12,665 nucleotides of DNA from Neocallimastix lanati (nom. inval.) (GCA_016946835.1 JACVTC010000378.1:22501-35165), one strand, 5' to 3'. Shown: positions 1-9,021, numbered from the stretch's first letter. Numbers and translations are program-made. Notes: a model not told the origin generated them from the sequence alone.

Positions 1-1
1 T

Positions 2-1106
2 ATTAAATATGAGCTATTAAGTTTTTTATTATCATATGATAAAGACAAAAATGAAGCTATATTAAATAGAATAGATAAAACATATATATATAAAGCTATG
101 ATAGAAGATAATATATATAATTTAAAGTTAGAAAACAAATTACATATATTTAAAGATTTTTTAGAAGTAGAATCAAATAAAAATAATCTTGAATTCTTCA
201 AAAATATGTTTAATAAACTAATGAATTCAAATAAACCTTTTTTAATCCATGTAACAATGGAAACAATAAAAAAAAACAAAACTCTTTTTAATGAAATTAA
301 TTTTTATAGAATAATAATTGATTATATTAATAATAATAATATAAATGGAATTAAGGAAATATTAACGCCTATCAATTCTTTAAATTTTTTTTCAAGATTT
401 GATTATTACGTAAATAACGTCTTAATAAAAATAATAATACATTTTAATAATGATAATAAAAAAAAAAATTTACATAGTTTTTATCAGATATTAAATATTC
501 TTTTAAAAAATAAACCTTTAAATTCAAATTTTAATTTAAAAGAAATAATAAACAAGTGTATTGAAGTAAATAAGTTCTATTTAATTAATGTTATCATGAA
601 TTCAATTAAAAATTATTTACCTATTCAAATCATAAATAAAATCTGTTTTCAGGAAATTTTATTCGATTTAATAGGTAATCAAAATATTTCCTATAATATA
701 ATTCAAACTTTCTTTAAGTTAATATTTAATTCCAAAGAATTTAATTTAAATAAAATTAATTTTAAGATACTAATAATCCAAGCATCAAAAAACAACAGCA
801 TTGGAACAAAAATCATCCAATGCCTTACAACAAATTTATTAAAAATTGATAAAAATAATAATTTAATAAATTTAAAAAGTATAATTAATGCTATAAATGA
901 AAATAAAGAAATCAATGAAAATCATTTAAAAGTCATAAATGGTATTTTGAATTTTAATAATAATAAAAATAAAAATTTAAATGTTAATAAAGAAAGAAAA
1001 ATAAATATTGACGATAAATTAACCAACTTTAAAGATAAATCATTAAATATTAATAAAATTAATACCGATATAAGTAATAATAATCAATTTAATTTTTCTG
1101 ATTATA

Positions 1107-1150
<44 letters not shown>

Positions 1151-1325
1151 CTTTTAAACATTACAAATTATAATAGTAATAATAATAATAATACTAATCT
1201 TTTAAATATTACAAATTATAATAGTAGTAATAATAATAATAATACTAATCTTTTAAATATTACAAATAATAATAGTAGTAATAATAATAATAATACTAAT
1301 CTTTTAAATATTACTAATTACATTA

Positions 1326-1360
<35 letters not shown>

Positions 1361-4300
1361 CTTTTAAATATTACAAATTATAATAGTAATAATAATGATA
1401 CTAATCATTTAAATATTACAAATTATAATAGTAATAATAATGATACTAATCATTTAAATATTAATAATTATAATTATAATAATAATAAACATTTATTTAT
1501 TAATAATTATAATAATAAAAATAATATTACTGTAAATAATTTTATAAATTATAATAATATAATATATAATAATACATTAAATGAAGAGAATAAATATAAA
1601 CTAGATACTGTAAATAGAGAAAAAATATTTTTTTCGTACAAATTTAATGATATAAAAATTGGATCAACAAATGAAAATAGAATAATAATCGACTTAACTA
1701 ATGAAGATAATAATACAAAAGATTTAACTAATGAAAATAATAATATAATAGATTTAACTCTTGAAAATAATAATTTAATAGATTTACCTAATGAAAACAA
1801 TAATATAATAGATTTAACTCTTGAAAATAATAATATAATAGATTTACCTAATGAAAGTAATAATAAAATAGATTTACCTAATGAAAGTAATAACAAAATA
1901 GATTTACCTAATGAAAGTAATAATATAATAGATTTACCTAATGAAAGTAATATAATAGATTTACCTAATGAAAACAATAATAAAATAGATTTACCTAATG
2001 AAAGTAATAATAAAATAGATTTACCTAATGAAAGTAATAATAAAATAGATTTACCTAATGAAAGTAATAACAAAATAGATTTACCTAATGAAAGTAATAA
2101 TATAATAGATTTACCTAATGAAAGTAATATAATAGATTTACCTAATGAAAACAATAATAAAATAGATTTACCTAATGAAAGTAATAATAAAATAGATTTA
2201 CCTAATGAAAGTAATAACAAAATAGATTTACCTAATGAAAGTAATAATATAATAAATTTACCTAATGAAAACAATAATATAATAGATTTACCTAATGAAA
2301 GTAATAATATAATAGATTTACCTAATGAAAGTAATATAATAGATTTACCTAATGAAAACAATAATAAAATAGATTTACCTAATGAAAGTAATAATAAAAT
2401 AGATTTGCCTAATGAAAGTAATAACAAAATAGATTTACCTAATGAAAGTAATAATAAAATAGATTTACCTAATGAAAGTAATAATATAATAAATTTACCT
2501 AATGAAAACAATAATATAATAGATTTACATAATGAAAGTAATAATAAAATAGATTTACCTAATGAAAGTAATAATATAATATATTTACCTAATGAAAACA
2601 ATAATAAAATAGATTTACCTAATGAAAGTAATAATAAAATAGATTTACCTAATGAAAACAATAATATAATAGATTTAAATAATGAAGATAGGTGTATAAT
2701 TGATTTAACTGATGAGAATAGTATAAATGAATTAACTGATAAAAGTAATTCTATGAATAATTCTCTTTGTATAAAAGATACCTTTAAAGATATAATAACT
2801 AATAATGAATATAATTTAAACAATACATTCCATTTTCATTATAAAAATAGTCATTTAAATAAATATAAAGGGAATAGTGATAATAATATTAATATTAATA
2901 ATATTTACCCTAATAAAAATAACGATACTAATTATAATATTAATAATTATAATAAAAAACTAACTATACTAAGTGACTTACCATATAATTTATTTGGCAA
3001 TAATCAAAATAAAGATTTTAAAAATAGATCAAATGAAATTAAAAAGTCAAAAACAAATACGTATTATGATAATATATCAATAAATTATGAATTGAAAAAT
3101 AATGAATATAAATATTTTAATAATAAAATTTATCAAATGAAATTTTATAAGACAACTAAGGAAGATATAAATTTGCTTTTTATTAATTGTATTAAAAAAA
3201 AGAACATATATTTATTAAAAAAATTATTAAAGAATGATAAATTAAAAAATATAGAAATAAACAGTAATAAAGTGGAAAATGAATATCCTTTGATATTAGC
3301 ATTCAATAATTGTATAAGTATTAACGATGATAATATTTATAAAAATATTTATCGTGATTTATATTATTATGAATTTAAAGAAAAAGAAATTAAAATCTTT
3401 AAAATTCTTTTAGAGAATGGTGCAGATTTAAATGTTAAATTAAACAATGAAAACACTATATTAGAGGAATCATTGAATGGAAAATTACATTTAATCAATA
3501 AAGTTATTATTGATTTTTTAATTAAGGAAAACAAAAAACGAGAAAGAGAACAAGAAAGAGAACAAGAAAAAGATCAAGAAAAAGATCAAGAAAGAAAACA
3601 ACAAAGAGAACAAGAAATAAATTATAATATGGAAAAATTGGATAAAATAAAAGACCGATATAAATATAACTATATTCAAAAGGATGAACTGATTTATAAT
3701 GAAAGCAATAACAACTTTTTTATAAATAATAAGTATATTTTATATAAAAATTATGAAAAGGAATCAATTGATGATTTAAATAAAAATAGAATTAAAGGAT
3801 ATAATTATTCAAAAGATATTATGACGATAAATCAAAATAAAAGATATAGAGCTTCAACTGATGAAATTTATCAATGGAAAAATAAAAAAATTAAATATAA
3901 TAATATAACTATAAATACGACGTTAAAATATATAAAAAATATATTCGAACCACATGTATATTCTTATTTATTTGATAAAAATTTCAATATTAAAAAATGG
4001 ATTAATATTAATAATAATATTAACGAAGATGATAATTATGATTACAAAATTGTGTATTATACCATTATCAAAGAGGATAGGGAAATAATTAAATACATTA
4101 TAAACCATGAAAGTGACTATATGATAAGAAGTTATGGTTATAAATATGAAACTATCTTATATATTTCAATTATTTTAGGTTTAAAAGATGTTTTTCTTGA
4201 TATAATTCAAATGGGAAAGAACATACGTGAGACAATTATGAATAATAATCATTATGCCATGTTAATTAAAACAATTATATTAAATGATTATTTTTCTTTT

Positions 4301-5236
4301 AAAGATAAAGAAGATTTAATTAATGCTTTATTCAATCTCATTAATATTCACGAGTTCTATATCTATGAGGATGTTTTATTTATTTTAATGGATATGAAAT
4401 CGAAAGATGATGCATATAAATTAGCTTGCTTTTTTTTAGAAAGAATTAATTTAAAAATAGATTACCAATGGAATGATATCTATAAAAATTCCTTATATTA
4501 TGCGGTAGATTATAACCTCTATGAAATTGTAAAACTGCTTTTAAAAAAAGAATTTAGATATAATTTTGAAATATCTAAAGATGCGATAATTTATTCAATA
4601 ATTAAAGCTATTAGATTAAAAAATATTAAAATAGTTACATTACTATTAAATAATTATAACGGTAATACTAATTGGTTTAATTCGTATAGAGTATGTCCAA
4701 TCAAGCTTGCCGTGGATTCTAATGATTTAAATCTAGTCAAATTATTTGTTGATAGAGGTTCTAATTTAACTGATAACATAATTTATGGTAGAAAATACTC
4801 TATATTGTATTATGCCTTAATTAAAAATGATTCTAACGAGGAAATTATTAAATATTTAATAGAAATGAAAGCAAAAATGAATATTGAAAATAAAAATGAA
4901 TTTGAAAAATTATTTAGTAAATTAGATGATAAAGGAAAAATTCCTTTTTTAAAATATTTTGTAAATTATGACGATAAAAATTTCATAGAAAATTTATTAA
5001 AATATAGTATTATTTTTAATCGCGAAGATATATTAGAAATTTTGTTTAGAAATAATTTAAATCCTGAAAATAAAATTAAAAATTGTACTCTTTGGAAATT
5101 TGCTAGACAAAATAATATTACTAAAATGTGTAAATACTTAACATTGAAAAGAAAAGAAATTACTAGTATTAATAGGAAAAGGAAAAAGCAAAGAAAGAAA
5201 GAAATTACTAAAAAAAAATTAAATAGCTCTAGTTAA
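2..5236 (+). CDS. Large Asn-rich ankyrin-like repeat protein with decapeptide array, 5'-partial
   Basis: The frame is open without a stop from base 2, so the true start lies outside the window; the first Met seen is at 98 and residues below are counted from it (1,712 aa plus at least 32 upstream). Residues 1-320 are helical and Leu/Ile/Asn-rich. Residues 335-465 are poly-Asn with LLNITNYNS-type repeats. Residues 530-884 are about 35 decapeptides such as KIDLPNESNN. Residues 1145-1174 form a Glu/Gln/Arg/Lys-rich helix (REREQEREQE). The region from about 1060 onward, beyond this helix, has ankyrin-like helix pairs, for example ILLENGADLNV near 1103, YAVDYNLYEIVKLLL near 1468 and KLAVDSNDLNLVKLFVDRG near 1536. 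The last 29 residues are very basic (NRKRKKQRKK), a possible nuclear localisation signal. No signal peptide, membrane segment or catalytic motif is visible. Ankyrin repeats bind proteins, so a scaffold role is inferred; the partner is unknown. An AATAAA lies at 5291. The gene call is sure; the function is not. Confidence 0.9.
1100..1482 (+). repeat. AAT microsatellite runs and LLNIT repeats inside the large CDS
   Basis: Pure AAT runs of 13 codons (1112-1150) and 11 codons (1328-1360) encode poly-Asn. Between and after them, seven imperfect copies of a unit encoding (L/H)LNITNYNS plus an Asn/Thr run are seen, and two adjacent copies near 1372-1465 are identical over about 46 bp. All runs are multiples of three, so the frame is kept. 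Such tracts change length by slippage and usually form disordered linkers between folded parts; the linker role is inferred. Confidence 0.9.
1685..2746 (+). repeat. In-frame 30-bp tandem array encoding about 35 decapeptides
   Basis: The unit is 30 bp, with occasional 27-bp copies, and encodes [I/K]IDLPNESNN. Early and late copies diverge to IIDLTNEDNN, IIDLTLENNN and IIDLTDENS, while the middle copies are almost identical at the nucleotide level. Larger blocks recur: an ENNN-ending unit, three or four KIDLPNES units, then one or two IIDLPNES units. Diverged edges around a homogenised centre fit expansion by unequal exchange or slippage. Many copies fit the SUMO-interacting-motif core (hydrophobic, hydrophobic, Asp, Leu, sometimes Thr, followed by an acidic residue). 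Confidence 0.95.
3538..3618 (+). repeat. Glu/Gln/Arg/Lys codon repeat encoding a charged helix
   Basis: Degenerate hexanucleotide repeats of the GAAAGA-GAACAA type encode an EREQ/EKDQ pattern of about 27 residues inside the large CDS. This composition favours a solvent-exposed single helix or short coiled coil that could space the helical domains on either side. The structural role is inferred from composition only. Confidence 0.7.
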
Positions 5237-5660
5237 AAAGATAATAAATTAATAATACAATTATATATATACATTAATATATATATTATTAATAAATAAT
5301 ATAGATTTCAATTATATTATATTATTTATGTTATTATTATTTCTAAATGTTAAATTTCATTATTTAACATTTATTTATTCTAATTTTAGAGTTATTATTT
5401 TTTCTTTTAATTGAATATATTTTATTTTCCCAATATCTTCATCTGTTTTATATTTTATTTGTATAGCTTTTACACAATTTCTTATTTATATATATATCTA
5501 TTATATATTTAATCTTTAACTTTATATATTTAAATTATACTTAAATATGAATATAATATGAACATTTCATTAATATATATTATTAAATTAATAGTTTACA
5601 TATTTTTGATGCATTTAATTTTCAGTTTTATTTTTATTTTCATTTAATTTTATTTATTTA
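5237..5660. other. A+T-rich 3' flank of the large gene, no gene seen
   Basis: This stretch holds TA-dinucleotide tracts (about 5262-5290), an AATAAA at 5291-5296 that could serve as the polyadenylation signal of the upstream gene, and one hairpin listed separately. Frames on both strands are broken often by stops. No coding signal was found. Confidence 0.6.
5345..5372. repeat. Perfect 11-bp inverted repeat (hairpin) downstream of the CDS
   Basis: The arms AAATGTTAAAT (5345-5355) and ATTTAACATTT (5362-5372) are exactly complementary, with a 6-nt loop. The hairpin lies 109 bp after the stop codon. It might mark the mRNA 3' end, or be a chance product of A+T-rich sequence; the exact 11-bp match with C/G in the arm makes chance somewhat less likely. 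Confidence 0.6.
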
Positions 5661-6052
5661 TTTTTCATACTTCATATATACATTTCATTATTTAATTTAT
5701 TTATAGATAACTCATATAAATATTTCAATGTTTAATTTATTTATAGATAACTCATATAAACATTTCATTGTTTAATTTATTTGTAGATAACTCATATAAA
5801 CATTTCATTGTTTAATTTATTTGTAGATAACTCATATATACATTTCATTATTTAATTTATTTATAGATAACTCATATAAACATTTCATTGTTTAATTTAT
5901 TTATAGATAACATATATAAACATTTCATTGTTTAATTTATTTATAGATAACTCATATAAGCATTTCATTGTTTAATTTATTTATAAATTATATAAACATC
6001 TCATTGTTTAATTTATTTATAAATCATATATCCATTTCCTTATTTAGTTTAT
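5661..6052. repeat. 40-bp minisatellite, about 10 copies
   Basis: Unit core GATAACTCATATAAACATTT followed by CATTGTTTAATTTATTTATA. Seven or so copies are exactly 40 bp apart in register (5701, 5741, 5781, 5821, 5861, 5901, 5941), and the last two copies (from 5981 and 6017) are shortened to about 36 bp and more diverged. Stops occur in all frames, so it is not protein-coding. Function, if any, is unknown. Confidence 0.93.
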
Positions 6053-6263
6053 TATATTCAAATTTTAGTTATTTATATTATTCTATTATACTTTTATTTC
6101 TCTTTACTTTAATTTAATATATATATATAATAGTTATTTCAAAGTTATGCTTCTTTTTCGAAATATAAACTTGAGTTTAAATTAATTACTTCATGAAATT
6201 TATTTATACTTTTTAGATATAAATTACAATTTAATTTTCTATATTTTTATAAAAGAAATCCGT
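6053..6263. other. A+T-rich spacer, nothing recognised
   Basis: No ORF, clear repeat or structured RNA is apparent. It contains only short T-rich and AT-dinucleotide tracts. Confidence 0.5.
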
Positions 6264-6944
6264 CTAAAAAAAAATAAATAATAAATTTAAATACATAGCA
6301 CTCTTGAAATTAAAATAAGCTTCTAATTCATTGTTTTTAACATTTTAATTAAATATTATTTCATATCCTTATACGTGATAAAATCTTTAACTTCTTTTGA
6401 ATTCTATATTTATTTTATAAAGCTTATTTTTTAACATTTTCCAAATAAATTTGATATTTTTTTGTAGTGTTCATAACGAGTGTCATATTTCTATTATTCT
6501 ATTAAATTTATTTATTAAAGATATATTATAAAACTGTGATAAATTTTGTGCCTGTATAGAAAAAGAAATAAAATTTTTAAAAATTAATTCTCTGATGAAG
6601 TTATTTTAATATTTTCCATTAAAAAAATGAAAACATTCGTCAAATTTCTATCATTTGATATAATAAAATAATATTTTTATATAATGTTCTTCAAACCGTG
6701 CATATGGTTCAATTACTTATTATCAATACCATTGATATATTAACCATTTCAAATTTTGATAATGAGTTAATTGATCATATTCCGTTTATTTTATTTGTTT
6801 AATGATTCCTAAATTAAAGTATATATATTTCAATTCTAATTTCTACTCAAAACATTAACAACTCTTCTATAAAGCATACAAGTCCAATGTGGTAATATGC
6901 GAAAATTCAAGCTTATGTTGCAGTACTTATTCAATTACTGATTC
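6264..6944 (-). pseudogene. Possible heavily decayed gene, unknown product
   Basis: One minus-strand frame over 227 codons ending at a TAG (6264-6266) reads with protein-like patches between about 17 stops, for example YDQLTHYQNLKWLIYQWY, VIEPYARFEEHYIKIL and FIRELIFKNFISFSIQ. It carries more Gln, Glu, His and Trp than the surrounding low-complexity DNA usually gives by chance. Stop density is only modestly below what such A+T-rich sequence would give, so this is a weak call. No family is recognised. If real, it is an old, non-functional copy. Confidence 0.22.
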
Positions 6945-6945
6945 G

Positions 6946-7007
6946 AATAAATATTTTATATATAAATATACAGTATATACTCTATATTTATATATAAAAT
7001 ATTTATT
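6946..7007. repeat. 62-bp near-perfect palindrome
   Basis: The arms 6946-6970 and 6983-7007 are exact reverse complements over 25 bp, and the 12-nt centre contains the palindrome AGTATATACT. It could extrude as a cruciform or fold as a long hairpin in RNA. It sits just left of the 32-bp minisatellite. It may be a small inverted-repeat element or a breakage/recombination site; no target-site duplication is evident. Confidence 0.9.
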
Positions 7008-7016
7008 AACTAAAAT

Positions 7017-7176
7017 AAATAAAATATAACGACCATTTTAAATTAAACAAATAAAATATAACGATCATTTTAAATTAAACAAATAAAATATAACGATCAT
7101 CTTAAATTAAACAAATAAAATAAAACGATCATTTTAAATTAAACAAATAAAAAATAAATTCCATATTGAATTAAAT
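7017..7176. repeat. 32-bp minisatellite, four good copies plus one diverged
   Basis: The unit joins AAATAAAATATAACGATCAT and TTTAAATTAAAC. Copies lie at 7017-7048, 7049-7080, 7081-7112 and 7113-7144 with one or two differences each; a fifth, at 7145-7176, keeps the edges but has lost the CGATCAT core. Not coding. The CG dinucleotide in the core stands out in a sequence where CG is rare. Confidence 0.9.
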
Positions 7177-7669
7177 AAATAAGACATAAAGTACTTCTTA
7201 AATATAATAAATAAAATATAAAATATATAAAATATATAAAATATAATATAATAAATTAAAAATTATAATAAAAATTATAAAAAACAAAAATTTGAAAAAA
7301 TATATAAATATTTATATAATAGAAGATAATAATTTAAAATACAAATACGAATATTTTTATTTATAAATAAAAAATTGTAATTTGCTATGAATATTTTAAT
7401 ATAAATAGCTTATATAATGATATTGTATATATAAATATAAAATAAAAAAAAGTAAAAGATATGATATAAATATACTTATAATATTATTTTATTTTAATTT
7501 ATTTTCATTTAATATTTATTAACTTTATAAATTTATACAAATAGATATAAATCAAAATTAAATATTATATTTTTTTTTTGCTTAACACTTTATCTTTTAT
7601 TCTATTCCTAAAAATATAAAAGCTCTAAAATGGTAATTTTTAATATTGGTATTAAATTTAGGTTTAAAA
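7177..7669. other. A+T-rich spacer, nothing recognised
   Basis: Simple A+T tracts, TATAAAATA-like strings and homopolymer runs. No frame of useful length on either strand and no repeated unit was seen. Confidence 0.55.
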
Positions 7670-7836
7670 TTATTTACTAAATTCAGATTGACAACTTTCA
7701 ACACAGTATTCATGGCTAAAGCCGCATCTACCATCTTGACTACAACAATTACCAAATGAACATTTTTGAAACTGTATTTCGGACCAAAGTAAGATTCTTT
7801 AGGAGGATCCTAAATTGATTTTGTATTTGGATCCAT
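7670..7836 (-). pseudogene. Chitin-binding CBM18 (hevein-like) domain relic, frameshifted
   Basis: The minus strand encodes KCSFGNCCSQDGRCGFSHEY followed by CVESCQSEFSK and a TAA stop (7670-7672). The cysteine spacing C-x4-CC-x5-C-x6-C-x3-C and the CCSQ-GxCG, EYC and CQSEF signatures are those of CBM18 modules, which bind chitin and are common in fungal cell-wall and carbohydrate-active proteins. The expected start of the domain (YFGPKYSFK) is in a different frame, shifted at the A5 run near 7770, and its first cysteine is replaced. A TAG lies eight codons after the Met at 7836. No other module, signal peptide or intron border is clear. It reads as a broken fragment of a larger chitin-binding gene; an exon with a sequencing error in the A-run is the alternative. 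Confidence 0.75.
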
Positions 7837-7954
7837 TTAAAATTATTTACATTCGCTACTAGGTAAAATATTTATTATTATTCCTAATTTGAGTATTATT
7901 AAATATTTATCATAGTTAAATTTTAAAAATCGAAAAGTTAGTCTTATTAATTAA

Positions 7955-8323
7955 ACCGGTATTTTAATAAAACAATTTCAATTAAGCTCAAATAAAAATT
8001 GGGTAGAATTTTATTTGGATAGAATTCGAGGTCTATTTGAAAAATTTAAACAAATGAATAGTTATTATTATTTTAAAAAATACGATTATCCACGTTTCAT
8101 TTTTAGTAAATAATTTTATCGCAAGTATTATTTTAGAAATTGTCTGAATAGAGAAAGAGAAAAAGTATCAAAGGACGAGGATATTTCAATTTATAAGACC
8201 TATTCAATTATTAAGGAATATTTTGGTAAAAACTATACTAAATTACGCTCTCTAAAAAAGTACCCTTCGCATATTTTTCCGATTTATATTAACCGATTAG
8301 AACACTTTAAAAATCTTATATAG
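7955..8323 (+). pseudogene. Degenerate ORF of unknown function with in-frame TAA
   Basis: The frame runs 52 codons from 7955 to an in-frame TAA at 8111, then 69 codons to TAG at 8321-8323. Both halves look like one protein: WVEFYLDRIRGLFEKF and YFKKYDYPRFIFSK before the stop, then FYRKYYFRNCLNREREKVSK and YPSHIFPIYINRLEHFKN after it. The mix of Trp, Arg, Cys, Pro and His is unlike low-complexity spacer. Weaker coding-like sequence continues upstream in the same frame to 7841 through a TAG and a TAA. No start codon is well placed. I do not recognise the family. It faces away from the CBM18 relic. A decayed gene is the likeliest reading; exons of a live gene are possible. Confidence 0.5.
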
Positions 8324-8371
8324 AAAAATCAATTTTATTTGATGTATATAATAAAAAATTAAACTTTGATT

Positions 8372-8400
8372 TACTCCTACTATTACTCCTACTATTACTT
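8372..8400. repeat. Short 12-bp tandem repeat
   Basis: About two and a half copies of TACTCCTACTAT. On the minus strand it reads as an Asn/Ser/Arg-type codon repeat (AGTAATAGTAGG), so it may be a slippage tract from decayed coding DNA. Confidence 0.6.
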
Positions 8401-8421
8401 TTATCTATTTACAATATATAC

Positions 8422-8641
8422 TGAATGGAAGAGATATTCTTTCCTGAATATGTTGTTGACTTTTGAAAATTGATGAATTTTTCCACATCAATTCTTAATA
8501 ATAATAGAACTATTGATTACTAAAAGTTTGATATTGCGTCTCTTTAAATTGATCAATAGACTATGATTCTATATATATATTTTTTTTTCAAACGTTACCA
8601 TTGACAACTAGAGTACTATTTATAATAAAAATATTCTAACA
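8422..8641 (-). mobile_element. Possible solo LTR (copia-like) or small terminal-repeat element
   Basis: Read on the minus strand, the 220-bp segment starts TGTTAGAATATT and ends CTTCCATTCA, that is TG...CA, as LTRs do; it carries a TATATATATAG box inside and a near-palindrome GGAAAGAATATCTCTTCC close to its end. The minus-strand sequence before it is an A14 run, which could be a purine tract. The flanks do not give a matching 5-bp duplication (TATAC and GTATT on the plus strand). Instead the flanks read TA-CTG...CAG-TA, so a small TA-inserting element with very short terminal repeats is the rival. No second copy lies in the window. Confidence 0.3.
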
Positions 8642-8702
8642 GTATTTTTTTTTTTTTTAATATGTTATTAAAAAATAGAACGACACAGGTTACTGTAGAG
8701 GG

Positions 8703-8730
8703 AGGGGTTCGAATCCTCGGCATGGCACCA
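8703..8730 (+). other. tRNA 3'-end-like block with encoded CCA (or minus-strand primer-binding site)
   Basis: The block has a consensus box B, GGTTCGAATCC (8706-8716), whose TTCGAAT is a standard T-loop. It is followed by a 5-nt stem strand CCTCG, a 7-nt acceptor strand GCATGGC, discriminator A and CCA (8728-8730), all in correct tRNA spacing. The left T-stem strand AGGGG pairs only in part, and no 5' half (GCCATGC, D-arm, anticodon arm) or box A precedes it, so this is not a complete tRNA. Eukaryotic nuclear tRNA genes do not normally encode CCA. The reverse complement TGGTGCCATGCCGAGG has the form of an LTR-retrotransposon primer-binding site, which does include the CCA complement. Confidence 0.55.
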
Positions 8731-9021
8731 AATAATCGGATGAGGTTTCTATCCTGGGATATCATGAGAACACATGTGATATTCATAAGACTTTCCCTCA
8801 AATGATTATTTCACCCAACTCTGATACTACGCTTTGAATTGAAGCATAGACCTTGATGAATGTAAAATTTCCAATCGCCAATGATTACACTCACTAGGGA
8901 GGAGTTAATGATTCCGTTCTGATGCTCGTGGTCAATGGAGATATATGTAGGAACGTTAGGAATGCATATCCGGGTATCGTGTAACGACGATAGAGAGCGG
9001 TATGCCAATAACTTATCACCT

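Noticed and set aside
703-915. A 70-codon minus-strand open frame
   Set aside because: It lies fully inside the well-supported plus-strand CDS and has no distinctive composition.
1549-2823. A 424-codon minus-strand open frame rich in Leu, Ser and Ile
   Set aside because: It is the antisense of the decapeptide array. The unit is mostly 30 bp and has no stop in that antisense frame, so it stays open by repetition. Its product would be a simple LSLGKSI repeat with no independent support.
7955-8323. A variant genetic code reading TAA/TAG as an amino acid
   Set aside because: The large CDS runs more than 1,700 codons without any in-frame TAA or TAG, so the standard code applies and the stop marks decay.
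8683-8730. A complete tRNA gene
   Set aside because: No matching 5' acceptor strand, D-arm, anticodon arm or box A precedes the T-arm, and the T-stem pairs only partly.
8616-9008. Two minus-strand open frames of 61 and 65 codons, same frame, one TGA between
   Set aside because: No recognisable motif or start context. Open frames are expected by chance in this less A+T-rich island, and part of the sequence is the tRNA-like block, so a protein is not claimed.
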